From NCBI GenBank assembly GCA_900114805.1, contig FOZN01000002.1:496001-560000 (forward strand): a stretch of 64,000 nucleotides of DNA. Direction: 5' to 3'. The position numbers and the translations under genes are program-made. Position 1 is the stretch's first letter. Each line of letters opens with the position of its first letter. The stretch comes from Agrococcus baldri (GTDB lineage Bacteria; Actinomycetota; Actinomycetes; Actinomycetales; Microbacteriaceae). The notes under the pieces were generated by a model. The model had not been told where the DNA came from. It did no database searches and saw nothing but the letters and a program-made list of their open reading frames with translations. Positions 1 through 7,183 of the stretch are shown piece by piece.

Positions 1-759
1 GGCGACCTCCGCGTGTGCGCCCAGCGGCGCCGCGCAGCCGGCCTCGAGTCCCGCCAGCACGTGCCGCTCAGCCTCGACCGCCGCGCGGGTGGCGGCGTGG
101 TCGGTCTTCGCGACCGCCTTGCGGGATGCCGCGTCGCCGGCGCGCACCTCGACCGCGAGCGCGCCCTGGCCGGGCGCGGTCGGGAAGTCGATGAGCTCGA
201 GCGTGTCGGTCGCCTTGCCGTCGAGGCCCAGTCGCTTGAGGCCGGCGAGGGCGAGCACGACCGCGTCGAGGTCGGCGCCCTCTCCGGTCTCGGCGTCGCC
301 GAGCGCGCGGGCGATGCGTGTCGGCACGTTGCCGCGCAGGTCGACCACCTCGAGGTCGGGGCGGGCCGCGCGCAGCTGCGCCATGCGGCGCGGCGAGCCG
401 GTGCCGACCTTCGCACCCTCCGGCAGCTGCGCGAAGGTCAGCCCGTCGCGGGCGACCAGCGCGTCGCGCGGGTCCTCGCGCTTTGCGATCGCGGCGAGCT
501 CGATGCCCTCGGCCGCGCCCGTCGGCAGATCCTTCAGCGAGTGGACGGCCACGTCGACGGTGCCGTCGAGCAGCGCGTCGCGCAGCGCGGAGACGAACAC
601 GCCGGTGCCGCCGATCTGCTGCAGCGAGGAGCGGTCGGTGTCACCCTGCGTGGTGATCGGCACCAGCTCGACCTCGCCCGCGAAGCGCTTCGCGAGCGCC
701 CCGCACTGCGCCATCGCGAGCTCGGAGCCGCGGGTGCCGACCTTCAGCACGCCGCTCAC
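1..759 (-). CDS. hemC: porphobilinogen deaminase HemC (C-terminus cut by window edge)
   Basis: Polymerises four porphobilinogen molecules into hydroxymethylbilane in the cytosol. The first 253 residues are present and the C-terminus runs off the left edge. The GTG start is fixed by a 4-bp GTGA overlap with the upstream hemH stop. Family marks seen: KVGTRGSELA at residues 6-15, AVHSLKDLP at 71-79, and the dipyrromethane-cofactor cysteine at about residue 242 in EAGCAAPLG. It is the last visible gene of a leftward hem operon in which every junction is a 4-bp overlap, so it is probably translationally coupled. The usual neighbour hemB would lie outside the window. Identification is secure. Confidence 0.96.
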   Translation of the reverse strand, partial: MSGVLKVGTRGSELAMAQCGALAKRFAGEVELVPITTQGDTDRSSLQQIGGTGVFVSALRDALLDGTVDVAVHSLKDLPTGAAEGIELAAIAKREDPRDALVARDGLTFAQLPEGAKVGTGSPRRMAQLRAARPDLEVVDLRGNVPTRIARALGDAETGEGADLDAVVLALAGLKRLGLDGKATDTLELIDFPTAPGQGALAVEVRAGDAASRKAVAKTDHAATRAAVEAERHVLAGLEAGCAAPLGAHAEVA

Positions 760-2069
760 GGCTGCAGCCCGGCGATCGCGGGGCGGAAGCCCAGGCGCGG
801 GTTCTCGCAGCAGCCCGGCCGGCACACGTCGTACCAGGCGGGGATCGACGTGACCGCCTTCCGCTCGGCGACCGGCCTGCCCTCGAGCCGCTCCTGCACG
901 AGGTCGACGAGCGCGCTCACGTACTGGGGGTCGACGCCCGGCGTGGGCGCGCGTCGCACCCACAGCCCCGCCTCGGTGGCCGTCTCGATGGCCTCCTCGT
1001 CGAGATCCCACATGACCTCCATGTGGTCGCTCACGAAGCCGAGCGGCACGATCACCACGGCCGCGCGGCCCTGCAGCGCACCGATGGCGTCGTTGATGTC
1101 GGGCTCGAGCCACGGCTGCGAGGCGGGCCCGGAGCGCGACTGGTAGACGAGCTGCCAGGCGACGTCGGGCGCAGCCTCGGCCATCACGTGCTCCGCGGCG
1201 GCGAGGTGCTGGCCCTCGTAGCCGCCGCCCGGCCCCCACTGGTGCAGGTCGGGCGCTCCCGAGCGCTCTGCGTCGGCTGTGGGGATGGAGTGGGTGGCGA
1301 AGAGCACCTCGATGTCGCCATCGGCGAAGCCGGCCGCCCGTGCCTCGTCGACGGATGCGCGCACGCCGTCGACGAAGGGAGCCAGGAACCCGGGGTGGTT
1401 GAAGAACTGCCGCACCTTGTCGATCTGCAGCGTCGCCTGCAGGCCGGTGGCCTCCAGCGCGTCGGCCCAGTCCTCGCGGTACTGCCGGCAGGAGGAGTAG
1501 GAGGAGTAGGCGGAGGTGGGGATGGCGAGCAGCTTGGCCGCGCCCGCGTCGGCCGCCTGCTGCAGCGCCTCGTCGAGGTAGGGCGCCCAGTTGCGGTTGC
1601 CCCAGTAGACCGGCAGCTCGACGCCCGCCGCGGCGAGCGCGCCCTCGAGCGCGGCCTTCAGGTCGCGGTTCTGCTGGTTGATGGGGCTGACCCCGCCGAA
1701 GTGGCGGTAGTGGGTGGAGACCTCCTCCAGCCGCTCGTCGGGGATGCCGCGGCCGCGCGTGACGTTGCGCAGGAAGGGGATGACGTCGTCCTGCCCCTCC
1801 GGCCCGCCGAAGCCCGACAGCAGGATGCCGTCGTAGGCGACCGGCTCCTCGACGTGCTCGGGGCCGGCCTGCGCGGCGGGCGTCGCGCTCGGCACGGCCG
1901 CGCCGGGCTCGACGTGCACGCCGGTCGCGGCGGGCGCCTTCGTCTCGCGCCGCGCCTGCTGCTGCGCCTGCTGCTGCTCGGTCTGCGCCTGCACGCCGCC
2001 GCAGCAGCCGCCACCGCAGCATCCGCCGGCCGGCGCTGCCGCCTGGCTCATCTCCATCGACTCGCTCAC
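756..2069 (-). CDS. cpfC: coproporphyrin ferrochelatase with Cys-rich N-terminal extension
   Basis: Inserts Fe(II) into coproporphyrin III. The presence of hemQ next door indicates the coproporphyrin route. 437 aa. The GTG start overlaps the hemQ stop (GTGA). The catalytic domain begins near residue 78 (YDGILLSGFGGPEG) and contains the ATHSIP histidine motif and YQSRSGP. Two odd features stand out. There is a ~75-residue N-terminal extension with two adjacent cysteine pairs (GGCCGGGCCGG, about residues 15-25) followed by a Gln-rich stretch. The C-terminus carries CRPGCC, which together with an internal SSC cysteine could ligate a [2Fe-2S] cluster as reported for some actinobacterial ferrochelatases; the spacing differs from the Mycobacterium tuberculosis pattern as I recall it, so this is inference. 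Confidence 0.94.
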   Translation of the reverse strand: MSESMEMSQAAAPAGGCCGGGCCGGVQAQTEQQQAQQQARRETKAPAATGVHVEPGAAVPSATPAAQAGPEHVEEPVAYDGILLSGFGGPEGQDDVIPFLRNVTRGRGIPDERLEEVSTHYRHFGGVSPINQQNRDLKAALEGALAAAGVELPVYWGNRNWAPYLDEALQQAADAGAAKLLAIPTSAYSSYSSCRQYREDWADALEATGLQATLQIDKVRQFFNHPGFLAPFVDGVRASVDEARAAGFADGDIEVLFATHSIPTADAERSGAPDLHQWGPGGGYEGQHLAAAEHVMAEAAPDVAWQLVYQSRSGPASQPWLEPDINDAIGALQGRAAVVIVPLGFVSDHMEVMWDLDEEAIETATEAGLWVRRAPTPGVDPQYVSALVDLVQERLEGRPVAERKAVTSIPAWYDVCRPGCCENPRLGFRPAIAGLQP

Positions 2070-2761
2070 GCGAGCACCTCCTCGATCTCGTCGGTGCCGA
2101 TGCGGCGACCGGTGAAGAAGGGGATCTCCTCGCGCACGTGCATGCGCGCGTCGACGGCCCGCAGCTCGCGCATCATGTCGACCAGCTCGGTGAGCTCGTC
2201 GGACTCCAGCGGGAGGATCCACTCGTAGTCGCCCAGCGCGAACGCCGAGACGGTGTTGGCCACGACGCCCCGGTAGGCGGCGCCGGCGCGGCCGTGCTCG
2301 GCGAGCATGCGGCTGCGCTCGGTCGGCTCCAGCAGGTACCAGTCGTAGGAGCGGTTGAAGGGGTAGACGGTCGCCCACGCCTTCGGCTCGACGCCGGTCA
2401 GGAAGCCGGGCACGTGGCGCTTGTTGAACTCGGCGTCGCGGTGCACGCCCATCGCGCCCCACACCTGCTCGGTGCCGGCGAGCTCGCGCGAGCGGCGGAT
2501 GCGGCGCACAGCCGCCTGCAGCGCCTCGGGAGGCGTGCCGCCACCGGGCGTGCCGTGCATCCAGACCAGGATGTCGGCGTCCGAGCGCATGCCGGAGATG
2601 TCGTAGATGCCGCGGGTGACCACGCCCTGCGCTGCCAGCGCGGCGAGCTCATCAGCCAGCGGGGCGCGCCCGCCAGAGCCGTGCGTGGTCTGCGCCTGGC
2701 TGCCGCGCTTGAACACTGCCCAGATGGTGAAGCCGTCGCCGATGGGCGTCTCGTCGCTCAT
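2066..2761 (-). CDS. hemQ: coproheme decarboxylase HemQ (ChdC)
   Basis: Peroxide-dependent decarboxylation of coproheme III to haem b, the last step of the coproporphyrin-dependent pathway. 231 aa, chlorite-dismutase fold. The segment VYPFNRSYDWYLL carries the expected reactive Tyr, and MLAEHGRAG supplies the likely proximal haem-ligand His. The Ala-rich segment downstream of this His fits the actinobacterial clade rather than true chlorite dismutases. The ATG start overlaps the stop of cgoX (ATGA). It lies between the oxidase and the ferrochelatase, the same order as the pathway. No signal peptide is visible; cytosolic. Confidence 0.95.
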   Translation of the reverse strand: MSDETPIGDGFTIWAVFKRGSQAQTTHGSGGRAPLADELAALAAQGVVTRGIYDISGMRSDADILVWMHGTPGGGTPPEALQAAVRRIRRSRELAGTEQVWGAMGVHRDAEFNKRHVPGFLTGVEPKAWATVYPFNRSYDWYLLEPTERSRMLAEHGRAGAAYRGVVANTVSAFALGDYEWILPLESDELTELVDMMRELRAVDARMHVREEIPFFTGRRIGTDEIEEVLA

Positions 2762-4518
2762 GTGTCTCCTCGCTCGTCTGCCTCTGCCGCCGCTGCGGCG
2801 GTGTCGTCCAGCGCCTCCTCGGGCGCGATGTCTGCCGTCCAAGGGGTGCCCGGCTCCGCGAAGCGCTCGCGGCGGATCTCGAGCGCCGCCCTGCGGGCGT
2901 CGGGCACCACCTGCGCCAGGCCCGTGCCGGCGACGGCGGCGCCGACCACGAGCAGGTTGTCGTGCGCGGCCGCGGCATCCCGCAGCGCCTGCTGGCGCTG
3001 CCGGGCGCCGATGATGCTCGCCGGCTGGCCCTGCTCCCAGCGCACTCGGGCGCTCGCGAGGGGCTGGGGCAGCGCGGTGCCGAAGATGGCCCGCGCGTCC
3101 TCGAGCGCCAGCGCGGCGGCGGCATCGTCGTCGAGCCCTGCCGTGGCCGGGGCGGCGGTGCCGGAGCCGTAGGAGAGGCGCACGATCTCGCGGCCGCCCG
3201 CGGCCTCGCGCAGCCACGCCCACTTCGCGGTGGCGTGGGTCATCGCCTTCGCGCGCACCTGCGTGGCGTCGGCGGCCACCAGCACGCCGGTGCCGCGCGG
3301 GTCGCCCTCGATGGCGCCGGCGGGGAAGACGAGGGTGACGAGCTCGACGGTGACGCCCTGCTCCTGGTCCCGCTGGTCGAGCAGCCCGACGGCGTCGGGC
3401 GCATCGAGACCATGCTCGCTCGATGGATCGCCGGTCGTCTCGATGCGCGGCCCACGGCCGCTGGCCGACGACCGTGCGGACTCCAGCACGCGGCGCGCCT
3501 CTGCCTCGGGGAGCGCGACGACCAGCGACGACGCGGCGTGACTGCCGGCATCCGTCGTCACGAGCCAGCCGGAGCCCGTCTCGGCGGCCGACCGCACGCG
3601 CTCGCCCGTGCGGATCTCGGCGTGATGCGCGAGCGCCCGCTCGGCGAGCCCCTCGGCGATGCGGTGGATGCCGCCGCGCAGGCCCTGCACCGCGCTGCCC
3701 GGCTTGGCGCCGGTCGCGGCGGCTGCACCGGGGGTCGCGGCGCGCTCCTCGAGCACGAGCGCGACGCCGCCGGAGAGCGAGCCGGTGCGGGTGATGCCGC
3801 CGTTGAGACCGGGCGCGACGACGGCGAGGTCGAGCTGCTCGGGGTCGGCCGAGTAGACGCCGCCGGCGAGCGGCGCGACCAGCCGGTCGAGCACCTTCTG
3901 CCCCATGCGGCGGCGCACGAGCGGCCCGAGCGCGTCATCGGTGCCGATGCGCAGCACGGGCATGAGGCGGTCGAGGTGGGCGCGCAGCGCCCCGCCCCAG
4001 CCGAGCGCGTCGATGACGTCCTGCGCGAGCGGGGTCGAGGGGATGCCCAGCAGCGTCCGCTTGGGCAGCGGCACGGCGCGATGCGATCCGCCGCCGCCGG
4101 GCAGCAGCAGCCAGGCGCCCGCAGGGTTGGGGTCGACGATGTCGTCGGCCATGCCCAGCTCGCCGATGAGCTCGGCGACGGCGCCGCCGCGCACGGCGAA
4201 CGACTCGGCGCCCGCATCGAGCGCCAGCGCGTCCGAGCCGGGGGCGGCGAGTGCGAGCTTCGACGCCGTGCCGCCGATGCGCTCCGCCGCCTCGAGCACC
4301 AGCACCCGGTAGCCGCGCGCCGCCAGGTCGTGGGCGATCGTCAGGCCGGCGATGCCGGCGCCGGCCACGATCGTGTCGTACCGCGCGGGCCCGTCGGGGG
4401 CCGACGCATCCGTCTGCACCGCGTGGTCGGCCGGCACCGCATGGTCGGCCGGCGCCGCGTGGTCGGCCGGCCCCGCGCCATCCGCCATCGGTTCGCCGGT
4501 GGCCGCGTCGGCGCTCAC
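2758..4518 (-). CDS. cgoX: coproporphyrinogen III oxidase / protoporphyrinogen oxidase family flavoprotein (HemY/CgoX)
   Basis: FAD-dependent oxidation of coproporphyrinogen III to coproporphyrin III (CgoX, formerly HemY/HemG). 586 aa. The GTG start overlaps the hemE stop (GTGA). An alternative is an ATG ten codons downstream. The dinucleotide-binding motif VAGAGIAGLTIAHDL begins near residue 42, followed by LEAAERIGG. The C-terminal VVGAAVAGTGLAQVV is the second FAD-contact motif of this family. Residues 13-35 before the Rossmann fold consist of repeated ADHA-type units encoded by three 18-bp tandem repeats, an apparently dispensable linker. The gene order implies CgoX activity on coproporphyrinogen. 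Confidence 0.94.
   Translation of the reverse strand: MSADAATGEPMADGAGPADHAAPADHAVPADHAVQTDASAPDGPARYDTIVAGAGIAGLTIAHDLAARGYRVLVLEAAERIGGTASKLALAAPGSDALALDAGAESFAVRGGAVAELIGELGMADDIVDPNPAGAWLLLPGGGGSHRAVPLPKRTLLGIPSTPLAQDVIDALGWGGALRAHLDRLMPVLRIGTDDALGPLVRRRMGQKVLDRLVAPLAGGVYSADPEQLDLAVVAPGLNGGITRTGSLSGGVALVLEERAATPGAAAATGAKPGSAVQGLRGGIHRIAEGLAERALAHHAEIRTGERVRSAAETGSGWLVTTDAGSHAASSLVVALPEAEARRVLESARSSASGRGPRIETTGDPSSEHGLDAPDAVGLLDQRDQEQGVTVELVTLVFPAGAIEGDPRGTGVLVAADATQVRAKAMTHATAKWAWLREAAGGREIVRLSYGSGTAAPATAGLDDDAAAALALEDARAIFGTALPQPLASARVRWEQGQPASIIGARQRQQALRDAAAAHDNLLVVGAAVAGTGLAQVVPDARRAALEIRRERFAEPGTPWTADIAPEEALDDTAAAAAEADERGDT
4422..4475 (-). repeat. three 18-bp tandem repeats inside cgoX
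   Basis: Three consecutive 18-bp units (4422-4439, 4440-4457, 4458-4475) differ at only a few positions and each contains TGGTCGGCCGGC. On the coding strand they encode PADHA-type hexapeptides in the N-terminal tail of CgoX. The unit keeps the frame, so copy number could vary by slippage without breaking the gene. Confidence 0.85.
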
Positions 4519-5627
4519 CGCTCGTGCACCGCCTGCACAATGCGGGTCAGCACCGTCGGGTCGGCCGTCGGCGGCACGCCGTGGCCCAGGTTGAACACGT
4601 GCGCGCGGGCGACCGAGCCTGCCATCAGCACGTGGTCGATGGCCGCCTCGATGATCTCCCACGGCGCACCGAGCACCGCTGGGTCGAGGTTGCCCTGCAC
4701 GGTCACGTCGCCGTCGATGCGCTCGAGGGCGACGTCGAGCGCCACGCGCCAGTCGACGCCCACCGCGTCCACGTCGAGGTTCATGGCGCTGTAGAGCTCG
4801 CCCGCGCCGACGCCGAAGTGCACGAGCGGCACGTGGCGGCCGGAGGCGTCGGCGAGGTCGCGCACGTGCTCGAACGCCAGTCGCGAGGCGGGTGCCACGT
4901 GCTCCTGGTACTGGTCGAGCGGCAGCGAGCCGGCCCACGAGTCGAACAGCTGGGCGGCGCTGGCGCCCTCGACGACCTGCGCCCGCAGGAAGCGGCCGGT
5001 GACCTCGGCGGCCCAGCGGGTGAGCCGATCCCAGGACTCCGGGTACGAGCGCATGAGGGTGCGGGCCTCGAGGTGATCCTTCGAGGGGCGACCGGCGACC
5101 AGGTAGGCGGCGAGCGTGAAGGGGGCGCCGGCGAAGCCGATCAGCGGCGTCGTGCCGTCGCCGATCTCGGTCAGACCCGCGACCGTCTGCCGCACCGCCT
5201 CGCGCACCGGCTCGAGCGCGACGTCGAGGCCGGCCGGGTCGCTGGCGATCAGCCGCTCGACGTCGTCCGGGGTGCGGATGGGTTGGGCCACCACGGGCCC
5301 GACGCCCGGCTCGATCCGCACGTCGACGCCGGCGAGCTTGAGCGGCACCATGATGTCGCTGAAGAAGATGGCCGCGTCGACGCCGTGGCGGCGCACGGGC
5401 TGCAGGGTGATCTCGCTCGCGAGCTCTGGCACGAGGCAGGTCTCGAGCATGTCGCGGGCGGGCGAGTCGGTGCGGGCGCGCAGCTCGCGGTACTCGGGCA
5501 GCGACCGACCGGCCTGCCGCATGAACCAGACGGGGGTGACCTCGGGGCGGTCGCCGCGGTACGCGCGCACCAGGCGGGAGTCGCTGGTGCGCGAGTTGAG
5601 CGGGTGGTCTTCACGGAGCGCAGGCAT
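4515..5627 (-). CDS. hemE: uroporphyrinogen decarboxylase HemE
   Basis: Decarboxylates the four acetate side chains of uroporphyrinogen III to give coproporphyrinogen III. 370 aa, of normal family length. The N-terminal signature PVWFMRQAGRSLPEYR is present near residue 30, and GFAGAPFTLA is the second family block. First gene of the leftward hem operon. The ATG at 5627 is preceded by GAGAAT seven bases upstream, which fits a leaderless promoter. An in-frame ATG at 5636 would sit inside that hexamer and is less likely. The 98-bp gap to hemA is a shared divergent promoter region. Confidence 0.96.
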   Translation of the reverse strand: MPALREDHPLNSRTSDSRLVRAYRGDRPEVTPVWFMRQAGRSLPEYRELRARTDSPARDMLETCLVPELASEITLQPVRRHGVDAAIFFSDIMVPLKLAGVDVRIEPGVGPVVAQPIRTPDDVERLIASDPAGLDVALEPVREAVRQTVAGLTEIGDGTTPLIGFAGAPFTLAAYLVAGRPSKDHLEARTLMRSYPESWDRLTRWAAEVTGRFLRAQVVEGASAAQLFDSWAGSLPLDQYQEHVAPASRLAFEHVRDLADASGRHVPLVHFGVGAGELYSAMNLDVDAVGVDWRVALDVALERIDGDVTVQGNLDPAVLGAPWEIIEAAIDHVLMAGSVARAHVFNLGHGVPPTADPTVLTRIVQAVHER

Positions 5628-5634
5628 CGCCCCC

Positions 5635-5640
5635 ATTCTC
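5635..5640 (-). promoter_or_regulatory. putative -10 of leaderless hemE promoter
   Basis: GAGAAT on the minus strand ends seven bases before the hemE ATG. The spacing matches the other leaderless-type starts in this window, but the hexamer is off-consensus and no good -35 is visible. Confidence 0.4.
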
Positions 5641-5713
5641 CCACTTTCCCCGGCCCCATCGGCCAGCCCGCCGCGATCGCCCGCTGGGAGCCCGAGAGGG
5701 ACGGGGGACACGG

Positions 5714-5719
5714 TAGGAT
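5714..5719 (+). promoter_or_regulatory. putative -10 (TAGGAT) of leaderless hemA promoter
   Basis: TAGGAT lies exactly 6 nt before the GTG start of hemA, so transcription would begin at or near the start codon. No Shine-Dalgarno sequence is present, which supports a leaderless mRNA. Confidence 0.6.
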
Positions 5720-5725
5720 GGGTCA

Positions 5726-7183
5726 GTGCTGATCTGCCTCACGGCGAGTCACAAGAACGCCGACTTTACCGCCCTCGAGGCCTTGTCGACGGCAGACGCG
5801 GCACAGCTGCCCATCGCGTTCGCCGCCCATCCGGCGGTCGACGGCGCGGTCGTGGTCTCCACCTGCAACCGCTTCGAGGTCTACCTCGACGTGCAGGCCG
5901 ACGAGCGCTCGGCGGCGGGCATCGCGCAGACCGCAGCGGCGGATGCGCTCGGCTTCCACCACCCGGAGTCGCTCGAGCCGCTCACCGAGGTTCGCGCCGC
6001 CGAGCACCTGTTCGCGGTCGCCGCCGGGCTCGAGTCGGTCGTGGTCGGCGAGGGTGAGATAGCCGGTCAGGTGCGGCGCGCGCTCTCGATCGCGCAGGAG
6101 GCGGGCACCACCAGCGCGCACCTCGAGCGCCTGTTCCAGCGCGCCTCCGAGACGCAGCGCGGCATCAAGAACCGCACGGGCCTCGGCGAGGCGGGCCGCT
6201 CGATCGTGCGGCTCGGGCTCGATCTGGCGAGCGCCCGCATCGACATCGCCGACGCGCGCGTGCTGCTCGTCGGCACCGGCCGCTTCGCCGGCGTCTCGCT
6301 CGCCGAGCTGCGCCGCCGCGGAGCCCGGCACGTCGAGGTCTGGAGCCCCTCCGGCCGCGGCAACGGCTTCGCCCGCAGCCACGCGATCGGTCACGTCGAC
6401 GGCCGCGACGCCGCGCTGGCCGCCGCGAGCGCCGACATCATCGTCACCTGCACGAGCACCGAGGAGTTCGTGGTCGACGCGGCCCTCCTGCGCGCCGGCC
6501 GCCAGCAGCTGGCCGCCACCCACGCCTTCCCGGGCTCGGAGCCCGACGCCTCCCGCGCGGCCGGATGCCCGGTGCATCTGGGCGCGCACACCGGGGCCGC
6601 GCCGAGCGCCGTTGCCGCACCCGCACCGGCACTGTCCGCACCGGCTCTGTCCACACCGGCACTGTCCGCTCCCGCCGGCTGCCCCATGCACGCCGCGATC
6701 ACCGACGAGCCGCGCTGCCCCGTCGAGCACGGCCGCTCGGCGCAGCTGATCGTCGACATGGGGATGCCGCGCAACGTCGACCCCGATGTGGCGACCGTGC
6801 ACGGCGTCGAGGTGCTCGACCTGGAGACCATCCGCCTGCACGCCCCGCTCGAGCACCTCACCGCCACCACTGATGCCCGCGACCTGGTGCGCAAGGCGGC
6901 GGAGCGCTTCGAGCGCGGCACCGCCGAGCGACAGGTCGGGCCTGCCATCGCGGCGCTGCGCCAGCACGTGCAGGAGGCCATGGAGGCAGAGCTCGAGCGC
7001 ATCGGCAAGCGCGGCACCGAGGATGAGCGCCGACTCGCCGAGCAGGCACTGCGCCATTTCGCCGGCGTGCTGCTGCACAAGCCGACCGTGCGCGCCCGGG
7101 AGCTCGCCGCCGAGGGCCGCCACGACGACTTCCTGTCGGCGATCGACGCGCTCTACGGCATCGCCGCCGACGACGTCGCGTGA
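5726..7183 (+). CDS. hemA: glutamyl-tRNA reductase HemA with Cys-Pro-rich insertion
   Basis: NADPH-dependent reduction of glutamyl-tRNA to glutamate-1-semialdehyde, the committed step of haem synthesis. 485 aa, longer than most homologues. The catalytic cysteine is C47 in VVSTCNRFEVY, and SVVVGEGEIAGQV and FQRASETQRGIKNRT follow. The NADPH domain (VLLVGTGRFAGVSLA) is interrupted after about residue 265 by a ~70-residue insertion of low complexity (AP/ALS repeats). It holds three Cys-Pro motifs, CPVH (C281), CPMH (C319) and CPVEH (C331); the fold resumes at LIVDMGMPRNVDP. The reading frame is continuous across the insertion. CP dipeptides are the core of haem regulatory motifs in other proteins, so haem feedback on this enzyme is a reasonable inference. 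Divergent from hemE and overlapping the next gene by 4 bp. Confidence 0.96.
   Translation: MLICLTASHKNADFTALEALSTADAAQLPIAFAAHPAVDGAVVVSTCNRFEVYLDVQADERSAAGIAQTAAADALGFHHPESLEPLTEVRAAEHLFAVAAGLESVVVGEGEIAGQVRRALSIAQEAGTTSAHLERLFQRASETQRGIKNRTGLGEAGRSIVRLGLDLASARIDIADARVLLVGTGRFAGVSLAELRRRGARHVEVWSPSGRGNGFARSHAIGHVDGRDAALAAASADIIVTCTSTEEFVVDAALLRAGRQQLAATHAFPGSEPDASRAAGCPVHLGAHTGAAPSAVAAPAPALSAPALSTPALSAPAGCPMHAAITDEPRCPVEHGRSAQLIVDMGMPRNVDPDVATVHGVEVLDLETIRLHAPLEHLTATTDARDLVRKAAERFERGTAERQVGPAIAALRQHVQEAMEAELERIGKRGTEDERRLAEQALRHFAGVLLHKPTVRARELAAEGRHDDFLSAIDALYGIAADDVA
6621..6665 (+). repeat. three 15-bp tandem repeats inside the hemA insertion
   Basis: Units at 6621-6635, 6636-6650 and 6651-6665 share CC(G/A)CACCGGC(A/T)CTGT and encode successive PALSA/PALST pentapeptides. 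They form the linker between the first and second Cys-Pro motifs of HemA. Confidence 0.85.

Noticed and set aside
13-1146. Long plus-strand frame across hemC/hemH
   Set aside because: Shadow of the two haem genes on the minus strand; no family signature.
2962-4794. 610-codon plus-strand frame opposite cgoX
   Set aside because: High-GC artefact; cgoX has FAD motifs and overlaps fit the operon.
6540-6730. Frameshift or assembly error in hemA
   Set aside because: The reading frame stays open through the insertion and the conserved core resumes in the same frame.
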